Positions 29,072 to 38,284 are shown, numbered from the stretch's first letter. The stretch is DNA of 64,000 bases from Hyphomicrobium_A sp963812795 (GCA_963812795.1 CAWEWG010000007.1:62001-126000), one strand, 5' to 3'. Notes: generated by a model not told the origin, from the sequence alone. A program made the numbers and translations.

Positions 29072-29606
29072 TTAGGCCGCCAGCGCCTGACGCTGGCGTT
29101 GCGGCGCCGTGCGCTCGGCCTCGGCGAGGATGGCGCGCAGAGCCGACACATCCGCCGGTAGGGGCATGGCCGTCGCGCAGATCGTGAATGAGCTGAGTCA
29201 GGGCGTAGTCGGCGGCATCGATCTGGCGCGCGGCGGCGGCCTGCAGCGTCTTCACGTGCCGGGCGCTGGCAATGGCCGCGGCGAGCACACCCGCTGCCCG
29301 GCGCCAATGGTCTTCGATGGTCAGGCGCACCGGTTCGATGGCGCGCGAGATATCGCGCGGGGCGCGGGCAGGTACCTCGCCAAGGGCCAGGCTCGTCCAC
29401 AGACTGCCGGCCAGCGTGCCGTAGGCGAAGAAGCGTCTGAGCATTTTGATGCGCGCCGTCATCGCGTTCCACATCGAGGTTGCATGAACACCCGCCACCA
29501 GCACGAGGTCACAGGCTGCACGCGATACCGACGCAACAACTGGCTGGAGTGCCAAGCTGAGCTTATTCGCAAGCTTTGCCAATGTGTTCGTAGCGTAAAC
29601 TCGCAT
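29072..29606 (-). CDS. Hypothetical alpha-helical protein (one frame change)
   Basis: From the ATG at 29606 (MRVYATNTLAKLANKLSLAL); a shorter start exists at 29474. A moderately hydrophobic stretch (MLRRFFAYGTLAGSLWTSLAL) precedes a helical part, IEDHWRRAAGVLAAAIASAR and DYALTQLIHDLRDG. After a frame change near 29160 it ends SALRAILAEAERTAPQ and RQRQALAA. No family recognised. It converges tail-to-tail with the LpoA-like gene only 4 bases away. Confidence 0.5.
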
Positions 29607-29768
29607 CGTGTGTTCTTTCAGCGACGGATGCTGCTGCACCTTCAGCGTAATCTTTTCAGACAATCGTTAGCGAACCGCTAACCAAACCGGCCAAGTCGCA
29701 GCTCTACCCGCGGCTTAGCCGCTCAGGTTGCGTCGTTGGTTCGGAAGCATCAGGGGGTACCGTCGCGG

Positions 29769-30635
29769 CTAGAGGCCGACCATGCGGCGGATGTCGGCCG
29801 GCGCGGCGCCACCGGCGCGCAAGGCGGCAAGGCCCGTGTCGCCGCCACTCTTCGAGAGCTTGCGGCCGTCGGCGTCGGTCAGCAGCCGATGGTGCCGGTA
29901 CGTCGGCTCCGGCAACCCGAGCAGCACCTGCAGCAGGCGATGCACACCGGTCGCCTGAAACAGATCGCGGCCGCGCGTGACGTGGGTGACGCCCTGGCGC
30001 GCATCGTCGACGACGACCGCGAGGTGATAGCTCGCCGGCACGTCCTTGCGCAGGATCACCGCGTCCCCCCACAGCTCTGGTTGCGCCGGCAAGACCTGCG
30101 GCCGGCCGTCGTCGTCGAGTTCGCTAAACGTCAGCGGCGCCCCGCCGAGGCGTTGCCGTGCCGCCGCCAGCGCCTTCTCCATATCGATGCGCAAGGCGAA
30201 GCGTTCGCCGCCCTCTAGGCGCATTTCGATCTCGTCGCGCGGCAATCGCTTGTGCAGCCCTGGATAGAGCGGCGCGCCGTCGGGATCGAGAGCGCCGGGC
30301 ATGGCCGCCGCCTCGATCTCGCTGCGCGAGGCAAAGCACGGGTAGAGCAGCCTCTGCGCCTCGAGCCGCTCTGCCGCCCGGACGTAGGTGGGAAAGTGCT
30401 GCGACTGACGCAGCACCGGCTCCTCCCAGGCGACGCCGAGCCAGGCGAGATCGGCGAAGATGCCGGCGACGTGCTCTTCGCGGCAGCGGGTGACGTCAAT
30501 GTCCTCGATGCGCACGAGGAAGCGCCCGCCCAAGCGCCGTGCCAGGTCGAAGCCGGTCAGCGCCGAGAGGGCATGGCCGAGATGCAGCGGGCCGTTGGGG
30601 CTCGGCGCGAAACGAAGAACAGGTACCGATGTCAT
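29769..30635 (-). CDS. gluQ: Glutamyl-Q tRNA(Asp) synthetase
   Basis: Two hundred and eighty-eight residues; a truncated glutamyl-tRNA synthetase lacking the anticodon-binding domain, as expected for GluQ-RS, which attaches Glu to queuosine of tRNA(Asp). LRFAPSPNGPLHLGHALSAL includes the HIGH-type motif, FLVRIEDIDVTR and ITHVTRGRDLFQATGVHRLL (read as VTHVTRGRD here) are conserved, and GRKLSKSGGDTGL is the KMSKS-type loop. The usual zinc cysteines are not evident, though CRE and C at YPCFAS are present. Confidence 0.93.
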   Translation of the reverse strand: MTSVPVLRFAPSPNGPLHLGHALSALTGFDLARRLGGRFLVRIEDIDVTRCREEHVAGIFADLAWLGVAWEEPVLRQSQHFPTYVRAAERLEAQRLLYPCFASRSEIEAAAMPGALDPDGAPLYPGLHKRLPRDEIEMRLEGGERFALRIDMEKALAAARQRLGGAPLTFSELDDDGRPQVLPAQPELWGDAVILRKDVPASYHLAVVVDDARQGVTHVTRGRDLFQATGVHRLLQVLLGLPEPTYRHHRLLTDADGRKLSKSGGDTGLAALRAGGAAPADIRRMVGL

Positions 30636-30651
30636 GAACCGGGAAGTCGCC

Positions 30652-31188
30652 TCAGTCGCACTGGCCGGTGCGGCCGGCGCCGGGCGAGTAGGTCCGTGCG
30701 ACCGCCTCGACCACCCGGTTATAGAAGCGCCGCTCGGCCTTCGGGTAGATCATAGCCCAGCTATTAATTAACCGGCCGCCGCAGGTGAAGCTGACCCGCT
30801 CATAGAATTCGCGGTCGCCGATGCTGCCGGAGATGACGAACCATTCGCCGTGCAGCGGCGCATAGTCGATGCGGGCCCCGGGGTAGTTCTCCTGCATCAG
30901 GTAGCTGCGATAGTCCTCGAGCGTCGTGCCATCGTCGTTGAGAAAGGCGCCCACGAGCAGCTGCGCGTTGCCGTCGCGCGAATACAGCACGCGGCCCTCG
31001 TCGGTGTCGGGGGCGCGTAGCTGCTGAAAGACGTCGACGGGGTAGGCGATGAGAAAGCCGTGGCGCTCGTTGCGCAAGGTCGCCCAGTCGCGCCGCCAGT
31101 CGGCGGCTATCGCGGCAGAACCGCCGGCCAGTAAGAGCAAGAGAAGCGTCGCCGCTAATGAAGTTGCCGCCCGTGACCAATGCCACAT
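30652..31188 (-). CDS. Exported hypothetical protein
   Basis: About 178 residues from the ATG at 31188: MWHWSRAATSLAATLLLLLL and AGGSAAIA form a signal peptide. Mature part: DWATLRNERHGFLIAYPVDV, GRVLYSRDGNAQLLVGAFLN, YPGARIDYAPLHGEWFVISG, FYERVSFTCGGRLINSWAMI and YNRVVEAVARTYSPG. The alternating strands resemble proteins of the PsbP/serine-protease-associated kind that pair a sequence-read-of-peptidase scaffold, but I cannot name the family. It ends 16 bases before the gluQ start and so may be cotranscribed. Confidence 0.7.
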   Translation of the reverse strand: MWHWSRAATSLAATLLLLLLAGGSAAIAADWRRDWATLRNERHGFLIAYPVDVFQQLRAPDTDEGRVLYSRDGNAQLLVGAFLNDDGTTLEDYRSYLMQENYPGARIDYAPLHGEWFVISGSIGDREFYERVSFTCGGRLINSWAMIYPKAERRFYNRVVEAVARTYSPGAGRTGQCD

Positions 31189-31290
31189 CGCACAGCACTC
31201 CGAGACGCGCGCAAAGCCCGCTCGCTTTGCGAACGCGTGCTGAAGATCATACATTCCATGCGTTCGGCAGAGAAGAGTTCCGCGTAAGCC

Positions 31291-31959
31291 ATGCACATGA
31301 AGAGCGTTGATAAGACGTCGATCATTCTCGACGAAGCGGAGATGCGCAAAGGCATACGCGCGCTGCGCCGCAAGTGTCCGCATATGCGCCTGGTGCACGA
31401 CCACGCTGGAGATCCGCCGGTGCGCCAGCATGTGCCGGGCTTCGAAGGTCTGGCGCGCATCGTCGTCGGTCAGCAGCTCTCGCTCGCCAGCGCGCAGGCG
31501 ATCTGGGCGCGCGTGCAGCTCGCCGCGCAGCCGATGACACCGCGTGTATTCCTGAAGCTGAGCGATGAGGAGCTACGCGCCGCCGGGCTGTCGACCGGCA
31601 AGGTGAGAACGTTGCGCGCGCTGAGCGCAGCGATGGTCGGTGGACTAGACCTCGATCGCCTGGCCGGCGCGCCCGAGGCCGAGGTGCACGAGGCGCTCAC
31701 CGCCCTGCCCGGCATCGGTCCGTGGAGCGCCGACATCTACCTGCTGTTCTGCCTCGGGCGCGCCGACGCGTTCGCCGCCGGCGACCTCGCCCTGCAGATT
31801 GCGGCGCGCGCCGCGCTTGGCCTCGATGCGCGGCCGTCCCGCGATGAGCTTTTCAACATCGCCGAGCGCTGGCGACCTTGGCGCGGCGTCGCAGCCCACC
31901 TTCTATGGGCCTACTACAAGGTGGCCGACCGTGCCTTGCTCGTGCCGAAAAACGCCTAG
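31291..31959 (+). CDS. alkA: DNA-3-methyladenine glycosylase II family (AlkA-like)
   Basis: Two hundred and twenty-two residues. ARIVVGQQLSLASAQAIWAR, AAGLSTGKVRTLRALSAAM, then the helix-hairpin-helix TALPGIGPWSADIYLLFCLG followed by the catalytic aspartate (Asp165 in AAGDLALQ). Excises alkylated purines to start base-excision repair. It lacks the N-terminal TBP-like domain of E. coli AlkA, as do many short homologues. Divergent from the exported gene to its left. Confidence 0.9.
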   Translation: MHMKSVDKTSIILDEAEMRKGIRALRRKCPHMRLVHDHAGDPPVRQHVPGFEGLARIVVGQQLSLASAQAIWARVQLAAQPMTPRVFLKLSDEELRAAGLSTGKVRTLRALSAAMVGGLDLDRLAGAPEAEVHEALTALPGIGPWSADIYLLFCLGRADAFAAGDLALQIAARAALGLDARPSRDELFNIAERWRPWRGVAAHLLWAYYKVADRALLVPKNA

Positions 31960-32099
31960 TTTGCGTGACCTTAGAAGCCCAGGACACACCCGCGGCACGA
32001 GCGCGGCGGGGAGCTTCACAGAGTTGATATGCGCCGCTAGTATCCCGGCCGAACTGCGAGGAGAACGCAATTCGCTAGAGCGAACGACAGGACCGTAAC

Positions 32100-32660
32100 G
32101 TGGATGCGCACGCGGCCATTCCGGATTCTTTTCCGGCACTCGTCCTAAACGCCGACTTCCGGCCCCTGAGCTACTATCCGTTGTCGCTCTGGAGCTGGCA
32201 GGAGTCGGTGAAGGCCGTATTTCTCGATCGCGTCAACATCGTCTCCGAATACGACCGCTTCGTGCGCAGCCCCTCCTTCGAGATGAAGCTGCCGAGCGTC
32301 GTCTCCCTCAAAACCTACGTGAAGCCGGCGCTGTATCCCGCCTTCACGCGGTTCAACGTCTTCCTGCGCGACCGATTCAGCTGCCAGTACTGTGGCGCCA
32401 AGGACGATCTAACGTTCGACCATCTGATCCCGCGCTCGCGCGGCGGCCAGACGCGATGGGACAACGTCGTCGCTGCATGCGCCCCGTGCAACCTGGAAAA
32501 GGGCGGCGCCATGCCGGAAGAAGCCGGGATGCTGCCGAAGCAGTCGCCCTATCGCCCGACGGTGTTCGAACTACACCGCAACGGCAGGCTGTTCCCGCCC
32601 AACTATCTGCACCAGAGCTGGCTCGACTATCTCTATTGGGACACCGAGCTCGAGCCGTAA
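32100..32660 (+). CDS. HNH endonuclease family protein
   Basis: One hundred and eighty-six residues from a GTG at 32100. N-terminal ALVLNADFRPLSYYPLSLWS and VKAVFLDRVNIVSEYD are conserved in this widespread bacterial group. The HNH nuclease motif follows: CQYCGAKDDLTFDHLIPRS, then GGQTRWDNVVAACAPCNLEK, with Cys pairs for structural zinc and DH...N catalysis. Solitary in the genome context; biological role of the group is unknown. A strong terminator lies 75 bases downstream. Confidence 0.9.
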   Translation: MDAHAAIPDSFPALVLNADFRPLSYYPLSLWSWQESVKAVFLDRVNIVSEYDRFVRSPSFEMKLPSVVSLKTYVKPALYPAFTRFNVFLRDRFSCQYCGAKDDLTFDHLIPRSRGGQTRWDNVVAACAPCNLEKGGAMPEEAGMLPKQSPYRPTVFELHRNGRLFPPNYLHQSWLDYLYWDTELEP

Positions 32661-32734
32661 TTCCCCTCACCCGGAAGCTCATTGGCATTCGCTTCCGACC
32701 TCTCCCCATGGGCGAGGTCAGTCTTCCATAAAGA

Positions 32735-32762
32735 AGGCCCCGGCAATGCGGTTGCCGGGGCC
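32735..32762 (+). terminator. Bidirectional intrinsic terminator
   Basis: Perfect 11-bp stem GGCCCCGGCAA / TTGCCGGGGCC with a 6-base loop, followed by TTTGTCGTTT on plus and TTCTTTATGG on minus. Serves the HNH gene and the convergent gene at 32795-33010. Confidence 0.85.
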
Positions 32763-32794
32763 TTTGTCGTTTGGAAGGACGACGAAAACTTGTG

Positions 32795-33010
32795 CTAGGC
32801 GGCGCGCTTCATCGGCGCGACGCACAGCAATTCGGCGATGGCCTCGACGGCGCGGCTCCAATCGTGCCCGGCGCGGTCATCGGCGCTCAGCCCGAAGGCG
32901 AGCAGCGCGTCGGCCGGCGCGCCGCCGTCACGGAAGAAGCGCGCGCACGACTGACGGGCGATGCCGACGGCCTGATGCCATTGCAGCGGATTGACGTGGT
33001 TGAAACTCAT
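32795..33010 (-). CDS. Small conserved hypothetical protein
   Basis: Seventy-one residues, MSFNHVNPLQWHQAVGIAR then SCARFFRDGGAPADALLAFG. An excellent GGAGG site lies 6 bases before the ATG. Soluble, mainly helical, with one or two cysteines. I recognise the pattern from alphaproteobacterial small hypotheticals but no function. Confidence 0.6.
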   Translation of the reverse strand: MSFNHVNPLQWHQAVGIARQSCARFFRDGGAPADALLAFGLSADDRAGHDWSRAVEAIAELLCVAPMKRAA

Positions 33011-34062
33011 TTGACGCCTCCTCGATTTGCGCCGTTCAAGTGGCCCGGCGCGGGCTGGTTGGTGCGCCGCTGAAATGCTCCGGCGCGGAGCTTTGTTTGG
33101 TTGGCAAGCACACAGAGCGTGATGGCACCACAACGCGAGACCATGTCACGTGGTGCCTTGGTGGAGACCTACGGACTCCTACGCTCCGCATGCTTGCCAG
33201 CTCGTTGGAAGGTCCCTCTTTACCCCTCCCTGAACGATTACGCGGCGTAACTACCTTGTCGACGCCGACGCTATGGGAACGACCGTCGCTGGAGACGGAC
33301 TGCCGATAGCGACGAGTACTTCACCGACAACTTCCGAAAGCGAACGCCACGAATGCGACTGAGACGCCACGGCACACCTCACTGACTGACTGCTGGACTG
33401 GAGCGACACGCACACAACGCCACTTACGCAACGAGCTACTCACTGTTTCGGGGTGCAACCGCCCGGAAGTACGCGGAGACCTTGCCTCCGAGCGGTTCGC
33501 CTCGACTTGCAACGCGCGCTCGGTGGGGGAGGAGCGCGCTAAGGGGGAGTTGGCTGACGCAAACGACGCAACGGGACGCTAGAGCACGGAACGCAACCGG
33601 ACGCCACGCGACGCAACAGACGCAACGCTTACAAAACGCACTACTGAATGGGGGACTGACGCGGACGCGACTGACTGAACGAGGACGCTACTAACGCAAC
33701 CGAGCGGGATGCGGGGTTCCCGGAGTTACATGACGCGGACGCTAGTGAACTGAGACGCGGCTGACGAAACTCTGACTGACGCAACGCGACTGGCCGACGG
33801 GGCTTCGAAACTTCGCTCTCGATACGCGAGAGAACTGCTGGGCTCTTGAAGCGACGAAGCGCGGGTTCGGTAGCTTCAACGCGAACTCTTCACTGTGTGT
33901 TCCGCGAACGAGTGGAATAGACCGTTACTTTTTGACCACGGAATGGCGACGCCGTGTCGGACCCACGGTATTTAGCTTGACTGTTGCTGAACGGGAGCCG
34001 CCCGCACTGATATGCGATTGTTCTGTGGATAACTTTCGCGAGCGGCGCGCGGCGCGAACCGT
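33011..34062. other. Long non-coding region rich in ACGC / GACGC
   Basis: No credible gene on either strand over a kilobase. From about 33236 to 33790 the tetramer ACGC occurs roughly 29 times on the plus strand (my count), often as GACGC or as GACTGACGC-like variants, whereas its complement GCGT is almost absent there. GACTGAC recurs at 33383, 33653-33676 and 33774. The composition is unlike any neighbour. Confidence 0.6.
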
Positions 34063-34584
34063 TCAGCGCGCGTGCAGCGCTTCGGTCGTTGCGCGGATGC
34101 TGAGCAACACAACGAGCAGCGAAACCACAACATTCCAGCCCGCCAGCGATAGGCCGGCGAGGCGCCACGCCGCCTGGTCGCAGCGCACGACGTTCGTCTG
34201 TTGCAACGCTTCGAGCATATTGCCGGCGTTGTTGGTCAGCGCTTGCGCGCCGGTGCACGCGGCCGGCCCAGCCCAGAATTGCCATTCGACGCCTGCGTGG
34301 TAGACGCCGAGGGCAGCGTTGGCGAGGAACGCCAGAGCGACGATGGCGAAGACGATGGCGGCGGTGCGCGGCTGCCCGGCACTCAGGCCGACGAGGGCCA
34401 GAAACAGCAGCGGAACGCCCAGGTAGTACGCATAGCGCTGCTGCAGGCACAATTCGCATGGGGCCAAGCCGCCGAGGTGCTCGAAGGCAAGCGCGCCAAG
34501 CAGCGATCCGACGGCGAGCAGCAGCGCCAGTGCGCCGAAGCGATACGCCGAATGCACCGTCGGGTCGTGGGCCGCCAAGGTCAT
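34063..34584 (-). CDS. dsbB: Disulfide bond formation protein DsbB
   Basis: One hundred and seventy-three residues, four membrane helices. Reoxidises DsbA using quinone. The first cysteine pair is Cys43-x-x-Cys46 in PCELCLQQRYAYY, the second is Cys110 (AACTGAQ) and Cys135 (VRCDQ) in the second periplasmic loop, and the conserved QQR after the first pair binds quinone. It precedes no dsbA here. It lies 23 bases from the DedA-family gene on the same strand. Confidence 0.93.
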   Translation of the reverse strand: MTLAAHDPTVHSAYRFGALALLLAVGSLLGALAFEHLGGLAPCELCLQQRYAYYLGVPLLFLALVGLSAGQPRTAAIVFAIVALAFLANAALGVYHAGVEWQFWAGPAACTGAQALTNNAGNMLEALQQTNVVRCDQAAWRLAGLSLAGWNVVVSLLVVLLSIRATTEALHAR

Positions 34585-34607
34585 CGAGGCATCCTCAGAA
34601 CGCGGAA

Positions 34608-35189
34608 CTAGAACAGGTATTTAACAGCGACGAAACCGCTGACCAAGACCACCACGAAAACCGTCGTTACCAGCGTCAGCCGGCGCTCGATGAACTCGCG
34701 GATCGGCTGGCCGAAGAAATAAAGCAGCCCCGCCACGAGATAGAAGCGCATGGCGCGGGCGATGATGCTGGCGCCGATGAAGGCGAGGAAGTCCATTTTG
34801 GCGACGCCGGCGGCGATCGTCACCACCTTGAACGGGATTGGCGTCATACCTTTGATGATGACGGCCTCGACGCCGTACTCGTGCACGAACTGGATGAAAC
34901 TATCGAGCGCGTGCTCCTTGCCATAGAAGTTCAGGATCGGTTTGCCGATCGCCTCGAAGAAGAAGTAGCCGATGGCATAGCCGAGGATGCCGCCCGCCAC
35001 CGAGGTGACCGTGGCGATGGTCGCATACCACCACGCCTTCGAACGATCCCTCAGCACCATCGGGATGAGCATCACGTCCGGCGGAATGGGGAAGAACGAG
35101 CTCTCGATGAAGGAGACGACACCGAGCGCCCATGGGGCACGCGGGCTGCCGGCCATGCCCATCATCCAGTCGTACATGCGTCGCATCAT
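34608..35189 (-). CDS. DedA/YqaA (VTT-domain) membrane protein
   Basis: One hundred and ninety-three residues. The VTT/SNARE-associated core is clear: VVSFIESSFFPIPPDVMLIP, AGGILGYAIGYFFFEAIG, VIIKGMTPIPFKVVTIAAGV, and FIGASIIARAMRFYLVAGLL. Members are half-transporter-like lipid carriers needed for membrane homeostasis. Start at 35189 follows two methionines. Neighbouring dsbB downstream is a common pairing in this order. Confidence 0.9.
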   Translation of the reverse strand: MMRRMYDWMMGMAGSPRAPWALGVVSFIESSFFPIPPDVMLIPMVLRDRSKAWWYATIATVTSVAGGILGYAIGYFFFEAIGKPILNFYGKEHALDSFIQFVHEYGVEAVIIKGMTPIPFKVVTIAAGVAKMDFLAFIGASIIARAMRFYLVAGLLYFFGQPIREFIERRLTLVTTVFVVVLVSGFVAVKYLF

Positions 35190-35198
35190 GGGGGGTGC

Positions 35199-36440
35199 TT
35201 ACTCGGCGGCCGGCGGGAGACGTGTGAGCGGGTGGTTCGCGGGACTGTGCGTGAAGCTCATGGCGAGACGCAGAACGATCTCGTTGAGAATGAAGCGGCC
35301 GTTGCCGGTGGCGCGAATGCGCTGAGTTCCCGGACCGGCGTGAGAGACCGCTTCAATGAGGCCCTGCTGTGTCAGCCCCATAACGGCGGCCGCCGATGGC
35401 CGTGCGCCCGTCATGCGCTCGAGGCGCGCCAGATCGACGCCTTCGCCGAGCCGCAGCCCCATGAGCAGCATCTCGTCGGCCTCCTCGGCCGTCGACAGCG
35501 GCGTCTCGTCGATGATGCCGTGGCCTGCTGCTTCCACCCGTTCCGCCCAGCGCTCCGGGTTGCGCTCCGTGCTGGTCGCAAGCCGCGTGCCGTCCACCAC
35601 CAGCCGCCCGTGCGCGCCCGGGCCGCACCCGGCGTATGCGCCGTAGCGCCAATAGAGCAGGTTGTGGCGGCTTTCCTCGCCCGGGGCGGCATGGTTGGAA
35701 ATCTCGTAGGCGGGCAGACCGGCGACCGCCGTTAGCTCTTGCGTCGCCTCGTAGAGAGCGAGTGCCGCGTCCTCGTCCGGGATCACCAGTTTGCCGGCCG
35801 CATGCAAGGCCGCGAACGGCGTCTCCGGCTCGATGGTGAGCTGGTAGAGCGACAGGTGCTGGCCGGCTATCGCCAGCGCGTCGCGCAGCTCCTCCTTCCA
35901 GGCCGCCAGCGTCTGGCCGGGGCGCGCATAGATCAGATCGAACGAGAAGCGATCGAAAGTCGCGCGCGCAATGTCGATCGCCGCCTTCGCCTCGGCGACA
36001 GAGTGAATGCGCCCGAGCGACTTCAGGATGTCATCGCGCAACGACTGCACACCGAGCGACACGCGATTGACCCCCGCCGCGCGATAGCCGCGAAAGCGGG
36101 CCGCCTCGACGCTGCCCGGGTTTGCCTCGAGCGTGATCTCGGCCCCCGGCGCGATGCTCCACAGCACCGCGATCTCATCGAGGATCGCCGCGACCGTCTG
36201 CGGCTGCATCAGCGACGGCGTGCCGCCACCGAAGAAGATGCTGGAAACGATGCGCGGCCCGGTGCGCTGCGCCGTGTGCCGCAGCTCGCGCAGGAAGGCG
36301 TCACGAAAGCGCGGCTCGTCGATGCCGCCGAAGCGGACGTGGCTGTTGAAGTCGCAGTAAGGGCACTTTTGCGCGCAGAACGGCCAGTGCACATAGATGC
36401 CGAAGCCGGGGTCGTCGGCACCAACCCGCTCGGAGCGCAT
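35199..36440 (-). CDS. hemW: HemW-like radical SAM heme chaperone
   Basis: About 413 residues from the ATG at 36440. The N-terminal FGIYVHWPFCAQKCPYCDFN holds the 4Fe-4S ligands Cys22, Cys26 and Cys29. FFGGGTPSLM, ITLEANPGSVE, GVNRVSLGVQSLRDDILKSL, FDLIYARPGQ and YEISNHAAPG are HemW hallmarks, including absence of the extra Cys of true HemN. HemW inserts heme into target proteins. The gene starts 4 bases after rdgB ends, so rph / VOC / rdgB / hemW likely form one unit. Confidence 0.95.
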   Translation of the reverse strand: MRSERVGADDPGFGIYVHWPFCAQKCPYCDFNSHVRFGGIDEPRFRDAFLRELRHTAQRTGPRIVSSIFFGGGTPSLMQPQTVAAILDEIAVLWSIAPGAEITLEANPGSVEAARFRGYRAAGVNRVSLGVQSLRDDILKSLGRIHSVAEAKAAIDIARATFDRFSFDLIYARPGQTLAAWKEELRDALAIAGQHLSLYQLTIEPETPFAALHAAGKLVIPDEDAALALYEATQELTAVAGLPAYEISNHAAPGEESRHNLLYWRYGAYAGCGPGAHGRLVVDGTRLATSTERNPERWAERVEAAGHGIIDETPLSTAEEADEMLLMGLRLGEGVDLARLERMTGARPSAAAVMGLTQQGLIEAVSHAGPGTQRIRATGNGRFILNEIVLRLAMSFTHSPANHPLTRLPPAAE

Positions 36441-36444
36441 CGCC

Positions 36445-37068
36445 TCAGCCGGCCGCATCGAGCACGGCCCGCTTGAAATGGTCGAAGGCGCGGGTTCGGT
36501 GCGAGATGGCATATTTGCTGGCCGGCTCCATTTCGCCGAACGTCTGCTCCTGGCCGTCGGCGATGAACATCGGATCATAGCCGAAACCGTTGCCGCCGCG
36601 CGGCGGCCAAACGACATGACCGTAAACTTTGCCCTCGAATAGCTGGGTTTCCCCGTCCGGCCACGCAAGGCACAGGACCGAGATGAAGTTGGCGCGCAGC
36701 GGCCCGCCCTTCCATGTCAGCCGCTCGACCAGCTCATCGTGCACGCGCTGCATGGCAATCGAGAAATCGCGGCCAGGGCCCGCCCAATCGGCCGTGTAGA
36801 CGCCGGGCGCCCCGCCCAGCGCGTCGATCTCGATACCGCTGTCGTCGGCGAGCGCCGGAAGCCCGGAGCCCTTGGCGGCGAATAGCGCCTTTAGCCTGGC
36901 GTTGCCCTCGAAAGTCGTCTCGGTCTCCTCCGGCTCGGTGAGGCCGAGGTCGCCGGCCGACACCGCGGCGAGGCCGTAGGGCTCGATCAACTTGTTGATC
37001 TCCCACACCTTACCCGGATTGTGGGTGGCGACGACGAGGCGGTCGCCGCGCTGCAGGCGACGCGTCAT
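36445..37068 (-). CDS. rdgB: Non-canonical purine NTP pyrophosphatase RdgB/HAM1
   Basis: Two hundred and seven residues from the ATG at 37068. Removes ITP, dITP and XTP from nucleotide pools. LVVATHNPGKVWEINKLI carries the substrate-binding THN-GK, ETTFEGNARLKA, ALADDSGIEIDALGGAPGVY is the catalytic segment, and GNGFGYDPMFI and HRTRAF near the end are conserved. Confidence 0.96.
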   Translation of the reverse strand: MTRRLQRGDRLVVATHNPGKVWEINKLIEPYGLAAVSAGDLGLTEPEETETTFEGNARLKALFAAKGSGLPALADDSGIEIDALGGAPGVYTADWAGPGRDFSIAMQRVHDELVERLTWKGGPLRANFISVLCLAWPDGETQLFEGKVYGHVVWPPRGGNGFGYDPMFIADGQEQTFGEMEPASKYAISHRTRAFDHFKRAVLDAAG

Positions 37069-37078
37069 TCGCAACCCT

Positions 37079-37492
37079 TCACTTGAGACCCCAGATGCGC
37101 GGCTCGGCGAATTCCAGGCAATTGCCGGCGGGGTCGCGGAAGTAGATCGAGCGTCCGCCCTCGGGCCATTCGAAGTCAGCCTCGATGTAAACGCCCTGCT
37201 TCTCAAGGTGTGCGCGCCAGGCGGTGATCTCGTCGGCGGAAGCGCGGAAGCACACGTGGCCCTCGCCGTCGGCGCCGTGCGGCGGCACCGGAAGCTTGGC
37301 GTCGTCGGCCGGCGGCTTCGATGTCGCGTTGGGATTGAAGATGAGCAGCACCTGTTCGCCGACGCGATAGAACACCTGCCGTCCCTCCGCTTTGGCAAAC
37401 GGCTCCAGCGCCAAGGCGCGGCGATAGAAGTCCTCGATGGCGCCGAGGTCGCGCGCGTAAAGGACGGTCTCGAGTATGGCGGCTGGGGTCAT
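37079..37492 (-). CDS. VOC-family (glyoxalase/bleomycin-resistance fold) protein
   Basis: One hundred and thirty-seven residues, two beta-alpha-beta-beta-beta modules. ILETVLYARDLGAIEDFYRR begins the first module; GHVCFRASADEITAWRAHLE and RSIYFRDPAGNCLEFAEP the second, with the metal-ligand His and Glu (GEGHVCF, CLEF) in place. A dioxygenase or lyase of unknown substrate. Sits between rph and rdgB on the same strand. Confidence 0.9.
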   Translation of the reverse strand: MTPAAILETVLYARDLGAIEDFYRRALALEPFAKAEGRQVFYRVGEQVLLIFNPNATSKPPADDAKLPVPPHGADGEGHVCFRASADEITAWRAHLEKQGVYIEADFEWPEGGRSIYFRDPAGNCLEFAEPRIWGLK

Positions 37493-37499
37493 GTGTGTT

Positions 37500-37562
37500 C
37501 AGGCAGTAGGCGGTCGGCAATGGGCAGGTCAATGCGCCACCTGCTGCCGACTGCCTATGCCT
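37500..37562. repeat. Imperfect inverted repeat between rph and the VOC gene
   Basis: GGCAGTAGGCGGTCGGCA pairs imperfectly with TGCCGACTGCCTATGCC about 25 bases on. Could attenuate transcription between rph and the VOC gene, or be a small interspersed repeat. Confidence 0.45.
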
Positions 37563-37570
37563 ATTGGCTC

Positions 37571-38284
37571 CTAAGAAACCGTCAGCTTCTGCAGCGCCAC
37601 AAGCTCGCCGATGCCCTTCTTGGCCAACGCCATGAGCTGATCGAAGCTTTCCTGGCTGAAGGCCACCGTCTCCGCCGTACCCTGCACCTCGACGATGCCG
37701 CCCGACCCGGTCATAACGAAGTTGGAATCGGCTTCCGCAGCCGAATCCTCGGCGTAGTCGAGATCAAGCACCGCGGTGCCCTTGTACAGCCCGCAGCTCA
37801 CCGCGGCGATGTGATCGCGCAGGACGTCGTCCTTCACCATATCGCGCAGCTTCATCCACTGGATGCAGTCGTGGAGCGCCACCCAGGCGCCGGTGATGGC
37901 TGCCGTGCGCGTGCCGCCGTCCGCCTGGATCACGTCGCAATCGACGCTGATCTGCCGCTCGCCGAGCTTCGGCAAGTCGACGATGGCGCGCAGGGCGCGG
38001 CCGATCAAACGTTGTATCTCCTGCGTGCGCCCGGAAGCGTGCCCGACCGTCACCTCGCGGCGCATGCGATCGTTGGTGGCGCGCGGCAGCATACCGTACT
38101 CGGCCGTCACCCAACCACGGCCCTGGCCCTTGAGCCACGGGGGCACCCGCTCTTCCAGGCTGGCCGTGCACAGAACGTGGGTATCCCCGAACTTAATCAG
38201 ACAGGAACCTTCCGCATGCTTGGAAACGGCGCGATCGATGGACACGCGGCGTAACTCGTCGGGATTACGTTTCGAAGGGCGCAT
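37571..38284 (-). CDS. rph: Ribonuclease PH
   Basis: Two hundred and thirty-seven residues. Phosphorolytic 3'-5' exoribonuclease that trims tRNA precursors. MRPSKRNPDELRRVSIDRAV, GSCLIKFGDTHVLCTASLEE, GWVTAEYGMLPRAT, SGRTQEIQRLIGRALRAIVD, CDVIQADGGTRTAAITGAWV and LDLDYAEDSAAEADSNFVMT are all family signatures with phosphate-site Arg residues. Divergent from hrcA. Confidence 0.97.
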   Translation of the reverse strand: MRPSKRNPDELRRVSIDRAVSKHAEGSCLIKFGDTHVLCTASLEERVPPWLKGQGRGWVTAEYGMLPRATNDRMRREVTVGHASGRTQEIQRLIGRALRAIVDLPKLGERQISVDCDVIQADGGTRTAAITGAWVALHDCIQWMKLRDMVKDDVLRDHIAAVSCGLYKGTAVLDLDYAEDSAAEADSNFVMTGSGGIVEVQGTAETVAFSQESFDQLMALAKKGIGELVALQKLTVS

